Shown piece after piece: positions 9,362 to 19,178 of a stretch of 64,000 nucleotides of DNA (positions within the stretch are counted from its first letter, which is position 1; every line of letters starts with the position of its first letter). The DNA comes from an uncultured Gammaproteobacteria bacterium (lineage in GTDB: Bacteria > Pseudomonadota > Gammaproteobacteria > HK1). Both the position numbers and the translations under genes were made by a program. The DNA lies in assembly GCA_958295465.1 (NCBI GenBank), contig OY282353.1, positions 1,426,001-1,490,000 on the forward strand. The letters run 5' to 3'. Under the pieces are notes generated by a model. The model was not told where the DNA came from and ran no database searches. It worked only from the letters and a program-made list of their open reading frames with translations.

Positions 9362-10216
9362 TCAGATGTCGATCAGCTTGCGGAGCCTGTTGAGAGCGTT
9401 CTTCTCGAGCTGACGGATCCGCTCCGCGGAGACGCGGTACTCGTCGGCAAGCTCTTGCAGGGTGGTCTTTCGCTCCGCAAGCCAACGCCGCGCGATGATC
9501 GAGCGGCTGCGGTCGTCCAGGGCTTCCAGCGCATCGGCCAGCTTCGCCTCGCTGTAGGCCTTCCAGTCGTCGTCTTCGACCTGGGTCGCCGGTTCGAACC
9601 GCAGATCCTGGAGGTAGCCGGACGGCGGTGGGCGGTCGCTTTCGGAATCGTGCTCGACGAGGGGATCGTACGATGCGTCATGTGCGCTCAGTCGCTGCTC
9701 CATCTCCATGACGACCCGTGGCTCGACGCCGAGATCGGCGGCGACCTCCTCGACCTCGGCGCGGGACATCCAGCCCAGCCGCTTTCTCGAGCTGCGCAGG
9801 TTGAAGAACAGCTTGCGTTGCGCCTTGGTGGTGGCGACCTTGACGATGCGCCAGTTGCGCAGGATGAACTCGTGGATCTCGGCTCTGACCCAGTGGACCG
9901 CGAAGGAGACGAGCCGCACGCCGACGTTCGGGTCGAAGCGCTTGACCGCCTTCATCAACCCGATGTTGCCCTCCTGGATCAGATCGGCCTGAGCGAGACC
10001 GTACCCGTCATAGCCCCGGGCAATGCGGACCACGAAGCGTAAGTGAGCGGTCACCAACTCCCATGCGGCATCCAGATCGTGCTCATTACGATATCGCTCG
10101 GCCAACTCCCGCTCTTTCTCCGCGCTGAGCATCGGGAGCGAGAAGACCGCCTGCCGATACGCCGCGAGATTTCCGACCGGCAGGGTGGTTGCCGGCAACT
10201 GCAATGCTGTGTTCAT
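9362..10216 (-). CDS. rpoH: RNA polymerase sigma factor RpoH (sigma-32)
   Basis: A 284-residue sigma-70-family factor with region 2 ([36 protein letters not shown]), the RpoH box QRKLFFNLR that separates it from other sigma factors, and a region 4 helix-turn-helix ([20 protein letters not shown]). It directs heat-shock transcription. A start at 10216 (MNTALQ) is typical; 10234 is an alternative. A CIRCE-like operator lies 34 bases upstream. About 0.53 kb of this gene is duplicated at 16928-17454. Confidence 0.96.
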   Translation of the reverse strand: MNTALQLPATTLPVGNLAAYRQAVFSLPMLSAEKERELAERYRNEHDLDAAWELVTAHLRFVVRIARGYDGYGLAQADLIQEGNIGLMKAVKRFDPNVGVRLVSFAVHWVRAEIHEFILRNWRIVKVATTKAQRKLFFNLRSSRKRLGWMSRAEVEEVAADLGVEPRVVMEMEQRLSAHDASYDPLVEHDSESDRPPPSGYLQDLRFEPATQVEDDDWKAYSEAKLADALEALDDRSRSIIARRWLAERKTTLQELADEYRVSAERIRQLEKNALNRLRKLIDI

Positions 10217-10249
10217 GTCACTTGGCTGAGGCATTGGATTCCACGAATA

Positions 10250-10276
10250 CTAGCACTCGGCTGAGTGGAGTGCCAG
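10250..10276. promoter_or_regulatory. CIRCE-like operator upstream of rpoH
   Basis: The inverted repeat CTAGCACTC-N9-GAGTGCCAG matches the CIRCE consensus TTAGCACTC-N9-GAGTGCTAA at 15 of 18 arm positions with the exact nine-base spacer. CIRCE is bound by the HrcA repressor. It lies between the rpoH start and its likely promoter, implying heat-inducible transcription of rpoH. No hrcA is in the window. Confidence 0.7.
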
Positions 10277-10522
10277 GCTCGCAAAAGGTTCCTGTCAGGA
10301 GCAAATAGTCTGTCCGGTGTTGGTGCCGAGACGATTCAGCACATGATCGGTTTGGCCCGGTTTATCCCATTCACCCGCTGTTCGCCAAATACCCGCGCTT
10401 TTGCGTAGCCACCAACAGCGCCCCGCTCTCCCGCCGTCACCGAGCTTCAGCCAATCCGGATCGGGTGGTTTTTTCGTCCTTACATCGTATGATGGTGCCG
10501 CCCCTCGCAGTGCATTGCCCCC
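10277..10522. other. Divergent intergenic region, rpoH to ABC transporter
   Basis: Holds the CIRCE-like site at its left edge and presumably the two divergent promoters. I see no small gene or terminator. Base composition falls here relative to rpoH, marking the left edge of the lower-GC insert. Confidence 0.4.
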
Positions 10523-11308
10523 ATGACTCAACCGCGTGAAGTCCTCGTCGTCGAGGATCTCCACAAGAGATTCGGTGGCCTCGAAGTGCTCAAGGGCATC
10601 TCGATGACCGCCCACGAGCACGATGTCGTCTCGATCCTCGGCAGCAGCGGCTCGGGCAAGAGCACCCTGTTGCGATGCATCAACCTGTTGGAGATCCCGA
10701 ACGCGGGCAAGGTGTCCGTACACGGGGAGCTGATTTGCATGCGCCGGATGGCCGGCCGCGAGCCGGTGCCCGAGGACCGCCGCCAGGTCGAACGGATCCG
10801 GGCGAAGCTCGGCATGGTGTTTCAGCAGTTCAACCTCTGGTCCCACATGACGGTGCTGCAAAACGTCGTCGAAGCCCCCAGGCAGGTCCTTCGGCTGCCG
10901 AAGGCGGAGGCGACCGAGCGTGCGGAGGCGGTGCTGGAACGCGTCGGCATGTACGACCGCAAGGACTACTATCCGGCCCACCTCTCGGGAGGCCAGCAGC
11001 AGCGCGCCGCGATCGCCAGAGCGCTGGCGATGGAGCCGGCGCTGCTGCTCTTCGACGAGCCGACGTCGGCCCTCGATCCGGAGCTCGTGGGCGAGGTGCT
11101 CAAGGTCATGCGCGGCCTCGCCGAGGAAGGCCGGACCATGCTCGTAGTGACCCACGAGATGGCGTTCGCCCGCGAGGTTTCCACCCGGGTGACGTTCCTG
11201 CATGAAGGCCGAGTGGAAGAGACGGGCGCGCCCCGGCAGATGTTCGAGCAGCCCGCCACGGAGCGCTTCCGGCAGTTCCTCGCCGGCCCGCTACTCCAGC
11301 CTTCTTGA
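10523..11308 (+). CDS. Polar amino acid ABC transporter ATP-binding protein (HisP/OccP type)
   Basis: A 261-residue ABC ATPase with Walker A GSSGSGKST, Q-loop VFQQFNLW, signature LSGGQQQR, Walker B ALLLFDEPTSALDP and H-loop VTHEM. The C-terminus and the insertion after Walker A resemble histidine/octopine importers. It energises the permease pair encoded at 12546-13975. It precedes its binding-protein gene by 331 bases, so it may have its own transcript. Confidence 0.9.
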   Translation: MTQPREVLVVEDLHKRFGGLEVLKGISMTAHEHDVVSILGSSGSGKSTLLRCINLLEIPNAGKVSVHGELICMRRMAGREPVPEDRRQVERIRAKLGMVFQQFNLWSHMTVLQNVVEAPRQVLRLPKAEATERAEAVLERVGMYDRKDYYPAHLSGGQQQRAAIARALAMEPALLLFDEPTSALDPELVGEVLKVMRGLAEEGRTMLVVTHEMAFAREVSTRVTFLHEGRVEETGAPRQMFEQPATERFRQFLAGPLLQPS

Positions 11309-11639
11309 GGACCCTTCATCTTCCCACCGGTCGATGGGCTCCCCTCTTGGTCACGATACGATCACCGGCGCCCGTGGGTGACTATGGACGCGGCTCCGTG
11401 CGCAGAGCGGAACAGCGACCGGAGTCCACTTCGAGCCGCCACGCATGCCTCGTCGGCATGATGCGTCGCCTCGCAGGTCTGCTTCGTCAGGCTATAAGGG
11501 CTCGTTATTGTCTTCCGGCTCCAGGTAATTTGACAGCTTTTGCGCCTGGAGAATACCGTCCGGTGAAAATGGACTTTGCAAGGCGAGTTCCTGGAAACCC
11601 AGAAACTATCGATCGTGTACTCTATCGGGGGACGCAGAC
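11309..11639. other. Intergenic region before the binding-protein gene
   Basis: No gene seen. An inverted repeat CTCCAGG...CCTGGAG (about 11519-11552) encloses a TTGACA hexamer, so this may hold a promoter or an attenuator for the downstream transporter genes. Confidence 0.35.
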
Positions 11640-12440
11640 ATGAAATCCATCTTCAAACGGGTTGCTTTCTCAGCTCTGGCTCTCGCACTGGTTTCCACCA
11701 CGGTGCTGGGTGGTGAACAACAGGTTCGCGTTGGAATCGAGGGTGCTTACCCGCCTTTTAACTGGATCGATGAATCTGGCAAGCTGGTCGGCTTCGACGT
11801 TGAGATTGCGGACGCGCTTTGTGCTGCGGCGAATTTTGATTGCGAATTCGTGGTGCAGGACTGGGATGGCATGATCCCGGGCCTGTTGGCCAAGAAGTAC
11901 GACGTGATCATCGCTTCCATGGGGATCACGCCCGAGCGCAAGGAAAAGGTCGACTTTACCGACAAGTACTACACCGCTGCTGGTAAGTTTGTCAAGTCAA
12001 AAGAGCTCGATCTCGAAATACCTGATGACATTGCCGCCGCCAATGAGGCACTGTCCGGTTTGGTTATCGGTGTACAGCGCTCCACGCCGCACGAGAACTT
12101 CGTTCGGGACAATTTCCCGGCGGCAACTCTCAAAGTCTACGCGACTCAGGACGAAGTGGATCTGGATCTCGTCAATGGACGCATTGATCTCAACATGGCG
12201 GACATGCCGGCGCTGGCAGCAGGTTTCTTGTCGACCGCAGACGGCCTGAATTATGAGTTTGTGGGGCCCGATTACTTTGATCCTCGATGGCACGGTGACG
12301 GTGTCGGCATCGCAGTTCGTCAGGGAAACGAGGACTTGGTTGGTAAACTCAACGACGCCATTCAAAGGATTCGCTCTTCGGGCGTCTATCAGAGTATCAA
12401 CGCAAAGTATTTCGATTTCGACATCTATGGTGCTGATTAG
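11640..12440 (+). CDS. Polar amino acid ABC transporter periplasmic binding protein
   Basis: A 266-residue family-3 solute-binding protein with a signal peptide (cleavage after about residue 24) and the conserved block VGIEGAYPPFNW..GFDVEIADAL. WDGMIPGLLAKKYDVIIASM and TPERKEKVDF resemble the lysine/arginine/ornithine and opine binders. The nearby permeases and ATPase complete an importer. The exact ligand cannot be read from sequence. Confidence 0.9.
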   Translation: MKSIFKRVAFSALALALVSTTVLGGEQQVRVGIEGAYPPFNWIDESGKLVGFDVEIADALCAAANFDCEFVVQDWDGMIPGLLAKKYDVIIASMGITPERKEKVDFTDKYYTAAGKFVKSKELDLEIPDDIAAANEALSGLVIGVQRSTPHENFVRDNFPAATLKVYATQDEVDLDLVNGRIDLNMADMPALAAGFLSTADGLNYEFVGPDYFDPRWHGDGVGIAVRQGNEDLVGKLNDAIQRIRSSGVYQSINAKYFDFDIYGAD

Positions 12441-12545
12441 CCTCGTCATACGTCCTGTCGAGCCATCCCGTCAGGGAGCGTAGCCCGAGATCCAACGGGA
12501 CATGGGTAGCCGAGTCCTTCAAGTGGGTTCCGCCCAGGACTGACG

Positions 12546-13238
12546 ATGGATCTACAGGGCTATGGATGGATGCTCTGGGCCGGGCTCGAAGTCACCGTCA
12601 TGGTCGCTGTCTCTGCCATGGCGGTGGCGGTTTGCCTCGGATTGATTGGTTCGTGGGCCAAGCTCTCAAAGAGCACGTCGGCCCGGACGGCAGCTCGGAT
12701 TTACACCACCGTCATTCGGGGCATCCCGGAGCTCCTGCTTATTCTAGTCGTTTACTACGGCACTCCAACCTTGATTCAAAGCGTAGCCGAAGGTTTGGGC
12801 TTCGAAATCGTGCTCGATCTCAACCCGTTCGCCACTGGCGTGATAACCATCGGGTTTATCTATGGTGCATTCGCCACCGAAGTGTTCAGAGGCGCCTTTC
12901 TGGCAATTGACCCGGGTCAGATTGAAGCTGCTTCAGCAGTGGGCATGAGTCGACAACAGATGACGCGCAGAATCATCCTGCCGCAGATGTGGCGGTTCGC
13001 GTTACCGGGCCTCGGCAATGTCTGGATGGTGTTAGTCAAGGCTACGGCGCTGGTTTCCGTAATTCAACTGGACGAACTCATGCGGATGTCATTTGTGGCA
13101 ATGAGCGCCACGAAGCTGCCGTTCACGTTCTTTCTCTGCGCGACGTTTCTTTATCTCGGGATCACGATCATGTCCCAGGTACTGCAGCACTACCTGGAGG
13201 CGTGGACGAATCGAGGTTTGAAACCGGCAAAAGTGTAG
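12546..13238 (+). CDS. Amino acid ABC transporter permease 1 (HisQ-like)
   Basis: A 230-residue inner-membrane permease with about five helices and the EAA loop (EAASAVGMSRQQMTRRIILPQ) that docks on the ATPase. RGIPELLLILVVYYG is typical of HisQ/OccQ. Its TAG overlaps the GTG of the second permease, so the pair is translationally coupled. Confidence 0.9.
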   Translation: MDLQGYGWMLWAGLEVTVMVAVSAMAVAVCLGLIGSWAKLSKSTSARTAARIYTTVIRGIPELLLILVVYYGTPTLIQSVAEGLGFEIVLDLNPFATGVITIGFIYGAFATEVFRGAFLAIDPGQIEAASAVGMSRQQMTRRIILPQMWRFALPGLGNVWMVLVKATALVSVIQLDELMRMSFVAMSATKLPFTFFLCATFLYLGITIMSQVLQHYLEAWTNRGLKPAKV

Positions 13239-13975
13239 TGGATTATCAAGTCATCATTGATAGCCTTCCGGCCATGCTGAGTGGTCTTGTTCTTACAATC
13301 GAACTGACGGTCCTCTCTATCCTCTGCGGCACTTTGCTCGCAATTCCACTCGCAGTTTTACGCGTCTCCACGTTGCCCGTGTTCTGGATGCCAGTCTACG
13401 GTTACACATTCTTTTTTCGCGGCACGCCGCTGCTAGTGCAGATTTTCTTGATATACTACGGTAGCGGCCAGTTTCGCGGCGTGCTGCAGGATCTGGGATT
13501 GTGGGCGCTGTTTCGCGAACCGTATTTTTGTGCCGTTTTGACCTTGGCTCTGAATACGGCTGCCTATATTGTCGAGATCCTGCGCGGCGGAATTCAAGCC
13601 GTGCCAACCGGCCAGATCGAAGCAGGGCTTGCTTGCGGAATGTCGAGGTCTCGGCTTTACCAAAGAGTTATCTTCCCACAGGCCTTCCGTTTTGCTCTTC
13701 CTGCATTCTCCAACGAGGTAATTTTCCTGTTTCAGTCCACTTCACTGGTTTCCATTATTACGTTGCTGGACTTGACTGGGGTTGCTCGCATAATAGCGGC
13801 ACGGACCCTCGATGTTTACGAGATTTATCTGACAGCTTGCCTACTCTATCTCGGAATTACCTACACCATCGTCGGCGCATTTCGATTCTTCGAAGTCAGG
13901 CTTTCCGGTCATCTGCGCGGCAGCTCGGGTGGGAGCGAAGCTCACGACAAACAAGCAATTGTTTTGCGCGGCTGA
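13238..13975 (+). CDS. Amino acid ABC transporter permease 2 (HisM-like)
   Basis: A 245-residue permease with FFRGTPLLVQIFLIYYG near the N-terminus and an EAA loop (QIEAGLACGMSRSRLYQRVIF). GTG 13238 gives the expected N-terminus (VDYQVIIDSLPAML) and overlaps the preceding stop. With permease 1 it forms the heterodimeric membrane domain. Confidence 0.88.
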   Translation: MDYQVIIDSLPAMLSGLVLTIELTVLSILCGTLLAIPLAVLRVSTLPVFWMPVYGYTFFFRGTPLLVQIFLIYYGSGQFRGVLQDLGLWALFREPYFCAVLTLALNTAAYIVEILRGGIQAVPTGQIEAGLACGMSRSRLYQRVIFPQAFRFALPAFSNEVIFLFQSTSLVSIITLLDLTGVARIIAARTLDVYEIYLTACLLYLGITYTIVGAFRFFEVRLSGHLRGSSGGSEAHDKQAIVLRG

Positions 13976-14206
13976 CCATTGCTGCGCACTCATGCAGTCG
14001 TGTTTTGACGCTAGTACGGTGAAAGCTGAAGTTCATGAACTTTGCACTGCGGATGGACACTGCTGTCGGGAACGACGAGGAGCACCAAGTAATGGAATGC
14101 ACATGCATCGCCGCCACCCGCCACCGGGTGCGGACACTCGATCTCGGCGCGCCAGCACGAGGGCGGGAAGAACATACCGCTATCCCGTCCGCCTCTTCAG
14201 GACGAG

Positions 14207-15607
14207 ATGGAAGTAGTCAACAAGTATTTCCGTGCACCGATAGCGAATACGATCATGATTGAACGCGACCGTCTCCTGGCATTGAAGAGCCAGGAGCTCG
14301 ACAGATTCTGTGGCGACCGGCCGCGCTCGGTCGGCCTGCTTGAAGAGGCTCGACAGGTCATGCCGGACGGCGTACCCATGGCGTGGATGAACTATCACTA
14401 CGAACATCCGACGATTTTCGTGGAAAGCGCCGAGGGGGCGTACATCACCGATGTCGATGGCCATCGCTATCTGGACATGAACCTGTCGGACATGAGCATG
14501 GCGACCGGTTACGGACTACCCGCCGTCGCGAGCGCCGTGGATGCGCAGTTCCGCAAAGGCGCCCAGATGCTCTTGCCGACCGAGGACTCGATTGCGGTTG
14601 CCAGAGAGCTCGCGCAACGCTTCGGGCTACCACGCTGGCAGTTCACCTTGGCGGCTTCGACCGCGAACACGGAAGCCATACGCGTCGCTCGGGCCAATAC
14701 GGGTCGCGATGATATCCTGGCCTTCGACGGGAAGTACCATGGCCATATCGACCTGACCTTGCAGAAGCCCGGCAATCAGGGCGCAGTTCCGGAATTTCGG
14801 GGCCTGCTCAAGAGCTCCGGCGCTCACACCCGGATTGTTCCCTTCAACGATCTGGAGGCGCTGGAGGCGGCCCTTCGAGATGAGCGGGTCGCCTGCGTCC
14901 TGACGGAGCCGGCCTTCACGACCGTGGGCGGTGTTCTCATGCCCGACCCCGGGTTTCACGAAGGCCTTCGGAGACTCACGAGGCGCTACGGCGCGCATCT
15001 AATCGTCGACGAGACCCACACCCATGTCGGGCACTACGGCGGTCTGAGTCGTGCTTGGCGACTCGAACCGGACATCCTGGTGCTGGGCAAGGCGCTTGGG
15101 GGAGGCATTCCGATCGGCGCCTACGGCCTGAGCGAGCCGCTGGCCCGCTTCATGGAGCAGCCCGGCGGCACGCCTCCGAAGAGCCGCTTCGAGAAAGTCG
15201 CCACCGGCGGCACGCTGTTCGGCAATGCCCTGCAAATGGCGGCGGCGCGCGCGGTCCTGGAGAATGTGTTGACCAAGGATATCCAGTCTCGCGCTGCGGC
15301 TCTCGGAGCCCGGCTGGCCGACGGGATCGAGGAGGCGATAAGGGCGCGGGGCCTGCCGTGGTCGGTGTGGCACCTGTACAACCGGTCCGGCTACCATTTC
15401 GCCTTGGAACTGCCGCGCAATTTCAGACAGCTCGCAACGGTCGACGACCGTGAGCTGCGAGGCTACACGCGCATCTACTTGGCGAACCGGGGGGTGTGGG
15501 AAGCGGTCTGTGATGCCGGTCCCGCCGTCTCGCTCTCGGCCACCGCGGAGGACGTCGAATTCTATCTGAACGTTCTGGGAAGCTGTTTCGACACCTTGGT
15601 CAACTGA
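14207..15607 (+). CDS. Class-III PLP-dependent aminotransferase (glutamate-1-semialdehyde aminomutase-like)
   Basis: A 466-residue fold-type I aminotransferase. The PLP lysine is in LVLGKALGGGIPIGAYG, the cofactor-binding aspartate in LIVDETHTHVG, and the phosphate-binding region is STANTEAIRVARA. It resembles GSA aminomutase-like proteins, but next to an amino acid importer a role in catabolism or conversion of the imported compound is more likely than haem synthesis. ATG 14207 and 14255 are both possible starts. Substrate unknown. Confidence 0.85.
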   Translation: MEVVNKYFRAPIANTIMIERDRLLALKSQELDRFCGDRPRSVGLLEEARQVMPDGVPMAWMNYHYEHPTIFVESAEGAYITDVDGHRYLDMNLSDMSMATGYGLPAVASAVDAQFRKGAQMLLPTEDSIAVARELAQRFGLPRWQFTLAASTANTEAIRVARANTGRDDILAFDGKYHGHIDLTLQKPGNQGAVPEFRGLLKSSGAHTRIVPFNDLEALEAALRDERVACVLTEPAFTTVGGVLMPDPGFHEGLRRLTRRYGAHLIVDETHTHVGHYGGLSRAWRLEPDILVLGKALGGGIPIGAYGLSEPLARFMEQPGGTPPKSRFEKVATGGTLFGNALQMAAARAVLENVLTKDIQSRAAALGARLADGIEEAIRARGLPWSVWHLYNRSGYHFALELPRNFRQLATVDDRELRGYTRIYLANRGVWEAVCDAGPAVSLSATAEDVEFYLNVLGSCFDTLVN

Positions 15608-15885
15608 GGGTCGCAGGGTTTCCCCGGTCTGTCGTGCGGGGCGACTCGAAGCTCCAGGAGGCGGAGCGCTCTCCCGGGTCGGGCGATTGTGGCTCGACCT
15701 CAAGCGCACGAGGCAGCACTCGATACGAACCTCGACCGTCTGCGTCGGGAACTCAAGGACGCCGCTACACGCCCCTCGTTGCTTCGGCACCTGATCGATC
15801 CCCAATGCGGGCCAGCCGGGCAAGTGCCGGACGCTTGACATCGGACGACTTATGATCGGGAATGCCGGCAGGCGACACTCGATGC
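15608..15885. other. Convergent intergenic region
   Basis: Lies between the aminotransferase and LysR genes. A 49-codon frame (15689-15838, GTG start) encodes a helical-looking peptide but has no ribosome-binding site or family resemblance that I recognise. No clear terminator seen. Confidence 0.3.
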
Positions 15886-16782
15886 CTATTTTTCTGCCGG
15901 GGGTGCTGGCGCCAGATCCAGGTACCTTTCAAGAAAAGTCTTGGCGAGGATCGGCAACGCCATCTCACGGTGGTGAAGCGAGGAGACAGAAAACTGTGCT
16001 CTTGGACGGAACGGTTTGACGACGAGGTCGGAGAATCGACCGCTACGGGCGGTAAACTCGTCCACGACGGCAGCACCTGCATTGTTTTCGACCAGTACGC
16101 AGGCGGTGTTGCAATGATCGACTTGAATGGCGACTTTACGATGTTCGCCAACTTCGCGAAACGCGTTGTCGACGAGCAAGCCCATCGGTGTATCACGCGA
16201 GAACGACACCAACGGATGATCTCGCAACATCGCGGGACGAATAGTTTTCTTCTGGCATAAAGGACTGTCTCTGTTCAGCACGCAAACCATATCACCTGTA
16301 GCAAGGGTTCGTGACTGAATCGAGGGATGGTCAGACGGGCACAGGGTCACGGCAAGATCTAGCTGTTGGGTGGCGATCTGCCTGATTATGGCATCGTAGC
16401 ATCGTATCTCGAAATAGAACTTCACCGCCGGACAATCACGCCTCATCGCGGCGATCCGGGACGGCATGATCGTCTGTCCGATGCTCGGACTCGCCGCGAT
16501 CCGAAGTGCCCCAGCCTTGCCGTCTCGCAATTCCTGTGCCAGATTATGGACTCGGTTGAAGTCTGTAAACACTCTCTCCGACTCGGCCAGGAGCACCTTG
16601 GCTTCCGCGGTCGGGTGCAAACGGCCCTTGATACGCTCGAACAACTTGAATCCGAGGCGGTTCTCCAGTTGCACGATTGCATTGCTGACCGCCGGCTGGG
16701 ATACGTACAGCATACTAGCCGCGTCCACGGTGGAACCGGCGACCATGACTGCCCGGAAAACTTCGAGCTGACGTAGATTCAT
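15886..16782 (-). CDS. LysR-family transcriptional regulator
   Basis: A 298-residue regulator. The N-terminal winged helix-turn-helix is residues 1-60 (MNLRQLEVFRAVMVAGSTVDAA, then VSQPAVSNAIVQLE), followed by a periplasmic-binding-like effector domain. The DNA-binding half resembles regulators of opine and amino acid catabolism. It probably controls the adjacent transporter and aminotransferase, although it is convergent with the aminotransferase and far from the transporter promoters. Confidence 0.88.
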   Translation of the reverse strand: MNLRQLEVFRAVMVAGSTVDAASMLYVSQPAVSNAIVQLENRLGFKLFERIKGRLHPTAEAKVLLAESERVFTDFNRVHNLAQELRDGKAGALRIAASPSIGQTIMPSRIAAMRRDCPAVKFYFEIRCYDAIIRQIATQQLDLAVTLCPSDHPSIQSRTLATGDMVCVLNRDSPLCQKKTIRPAMLRDHPLVSFSRDTPMGLLVDNAFREVGEHRKVAIQVDHCNTACVLVENNAGAAVVDEFTARSGRFSDLVVKPFRPRAQFSVSSLHHREMALPILAKTFLERYLDLAPAPPAEK

Positions 16783-16927
16783 GCTCTTGGTCTATGCGGC
16801 TCATGGACCGACGCATCTCAAGGTTAGGGAGATCGTCGCCACGCGGTCAAGCGCCTGCTCCATGCCATCGCCTCCCGCGTCACCCGCACCGCCGTCGTCT
16901 ACCCGGTACCGAATGCGCCCTTCGAGG

Positions 16928-17454
16928 GATGCGTCATGTGCGCTCAGTCGCTGCTCCATCTCCATGACGACCCATGGCTCGACGCCGAGATCGGCGGCGA
17001 CCTCTTCGACCTCGGCGCGGGACATCCAGCCCAGCCGCTTTCTCGAGCTGCGCAGATTGAAGAACAGCTTGCGTTGTGCCTTGGTGGTGGCGACCTTGAC
17101 GATACGCCAGTTGCGCAGGATGAACTCGTGGATCTGAGCTCTGACCCAGTGGACCGCGAAGGAGACGAGCCGCACGCCGACGTTCGGGTCGAAGCGCTTG
17201 ACCGCCTTCATCAACCCGATGTTGCCCTCCGGATCAGATCGGCCTGAGCGAGACCGTACCCGTCATAGCCCCGGGCAATGCGGACCACGAAGCGTAAGTG
17301 AGCGGTCACCAACTCCCATGCGGCATCCAGATCGCGTTCGTTGCGATATCGCTCGGCCAACTCCCGCTCTTTCTCCGCGCTGAGCATCGGGAGCGAGAAG
17401 ACCGCCTGCCGGTAGGCCGCGAGATTCCCGACAGGTAGGGTGGATGCCGGCAAC
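16928..17454 (-). pseudogene. Truncated, frameshifted duplicate of rpoH
   Basis: Nearly identical to 9672-10199 within the intact rpoH, in the same orientation. It covers roughly codons 6-181: it lacks the start and region 4, and one base is missing (around 17229, in the codons after ADLI), which breaks the frame. RpoH-box residues QRKLFFNLR remain readable. It cannot give a functional sigma factor. It marks the right edge of the inserted amino acid transport segment and abuts the autotransporter remnant. Confidence 0.93.
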
Positions 17455-18304
17455 CCACGCGTTGCCGAACGTGACGCTGATGATCGAGGAGGGCTACGGG
17501 GCATCGGGGTTCTCGAATGAGTTCGCCGCTCGCCGGGTATCCCGCGGACTGCTGTGGGACGGCCGGTCGGTCGGGCCGTTTTCATCGCTTGTCAGTCGCG
17601 GCCCTGGTTTGGGTCTGGATTGGCGGATTAACGACAGTACCCGGCTGGATTTTGCCGGTAGATACGGAAGGGACTACTTTGGGCATGGGCAGGCACAGGT
17701 GGCATCCTTGGGGATTACACGCCAAGTGGGAGTCGGTGCGAAGCTTGGAGCGCGCTACGGAGTGCTGCGTGAGAATTCGGCTTTGCTGGGTATTCAAGGG
17801 TCAGGTGCGTTCAACGGTCTGACAGGCTCGTCGACGCACTTCCTGGATGTCAGTATGGAAAAGCAGGTTTCCAGGAGGACCACATTGTTTGGCAGTTTCA
17901 GCCAAGGTGCAACCGGCGGCGGCCCAGGTTTGGGAAACACCTTGATCAGTAGCTGGAGCGGTTTGCGTGCACAGGCGCTGTCGTTCGGCATTGAGGCGAC
18001 GAACGTGTGGCGGTCGTCCGATCGTTTGACGGTAACGGCATCCTCACCGTTGCATACGAGTACGGGCTTGGTGAATATCCGGGTTCCGGTTCGCGAGATT
18101 TCGGATGGACAGGTTGCCTACGAGAACCATGGCGTGTCAGTGGCGCCAGCGGGCCGGGAGAAGCGTGTTGAATTTGTCTACGAAGCTGATGCTGCGGAGA
18201 ATGCTTCACTCTCTCTGGACGGCTATATTCTCGACGAGCCGAATAATGCTGCGGCCGCTGACGCCGATGTTGGAGTCGCGGTAAAAATGCAGTTGCGGTT
18301 TTAA
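17455..18304 (+). pseudogene. C-terminal beta-barrel remnant of an autotransporter (subtilase-type)
   Basis: About 280 residues open from the junction with the rpoH duplicate to a stop after MQLRF. Alternating beta-strand patterns (LGLDWRINDSTRLDFAGRYG, FSQGATGG, LTVTASSPLHTSTG, NIRVPVREISDGQV) and the terminal phenylalanine are typical of autotransporter barrels. The part SPL..VPVR..G..V..E..APAGRE resembles barrels attached to S8 serine proteases. The passenger domain and signal peptide are missing, so the 5' end was lost at the rpoH junction. Confidence 0.65.
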
Positions 18305-19178
18305 CTTGAAAGAGAAACACGGCACAGCCGGAATTGACTGCAACGCGTATGGACCAGTTCGATACCCGCAGGCGAGGACCTTTACGGGTACTTCGCTTGC
18401 GCACGCATTGAAGAGCTGAGTCTTCACCGGGAAAGCGTCGGTGTCGTGCACCGCCGGTCAGGTCATGCCGGCGCGGGGTCGAGCGTGCGCGGCTGCCGGG
18501 CATCCCCGGCATTCCCGGCGTCGGTGATCCCGGAAGCTTCCGGTGCATTGTCGGCTCCATCCACGTCGCCCGTACGTCCTCCGGCCGTCCCTGCGCGCGG
18601 CGTCACTCCTCCGCAACGCCTTTCCGGACACTGTTCCGCCGTACGTTCTCCGGCGGTCCGTCCCCGCACGCGGCCCCTGGGCCACCCTTGGGGAAGCGGG
18701 GGTCCGCAACGTCCGGTTCCGGGTACGCCGGGCTCGGGGAAATCGTCGGCGATTACCCTGTATTCTCCCGAAGTCCCGGCAGGATCGTCCAACGACATGA
18801 GGCCGGCGGCGGCCTTCGCTACGGGGGTTGACCGGAATCCCGAGATGTTCCGTTTCCTGAAGCCGGGCCGGCCCGCGGTCACCGATGCGGTGTGGCGGAC
18901 GATGCGGCGATCGCTGCCGATCGTGGCGACCTTCGCCGAGCCCGACGCCGGGAGGTGGCGAGCCTGGAGAGCTTGGCCGAGGTGACGTTCACCCGGGCCG
19001 GCGGCGGTGTGAACGAGGCCAGTCCGGCTCCCATCCGGGCGACGAATGCGCCGTCGCCGCTGTCCGTGGGAAGGCGAGCCTGGAGTCGTCTCCCGGGTGA
19101 AGATCAAGGCCGCTCGAGGGTGGCGACGATGGCGATGGATCCGCCGATGTGGCGTGCAGGCCCATGCCGGCGTTCGCC
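18305..19178. other. Gene-free stretch
   Basis: About 870 bases with no supportable gene. Several long frames are open on both strands (for example 18446-18985 and the complement of 18463-19107), but they are rich in Arg/Pro/Gly/Thr and low in hydrophobic residues, as expected of high-GC non-coding DNA. It probably holds debris and the terminator region of the pst operon. Confidence 0.5.

Noticed and set aside
15689..15838. 49-codon GTG-started frame after the aminotransferase
   Set aside because: No convincing ribosome-binding site or family; could be chance.
10200..16927. Calling the amino acid transport segment an integrative element
   Set aside because: No integrase, tRNA target or att-like short repeats; only the large rpoH duplication marks its edges.
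18446..19107. Overlapping frames of 179 and 214 codons on opposite strands
   Set aside because: Low hydrophobicity, Pro/Arg/Thr-rich, no ribosome-binding site, no recognisable motif.
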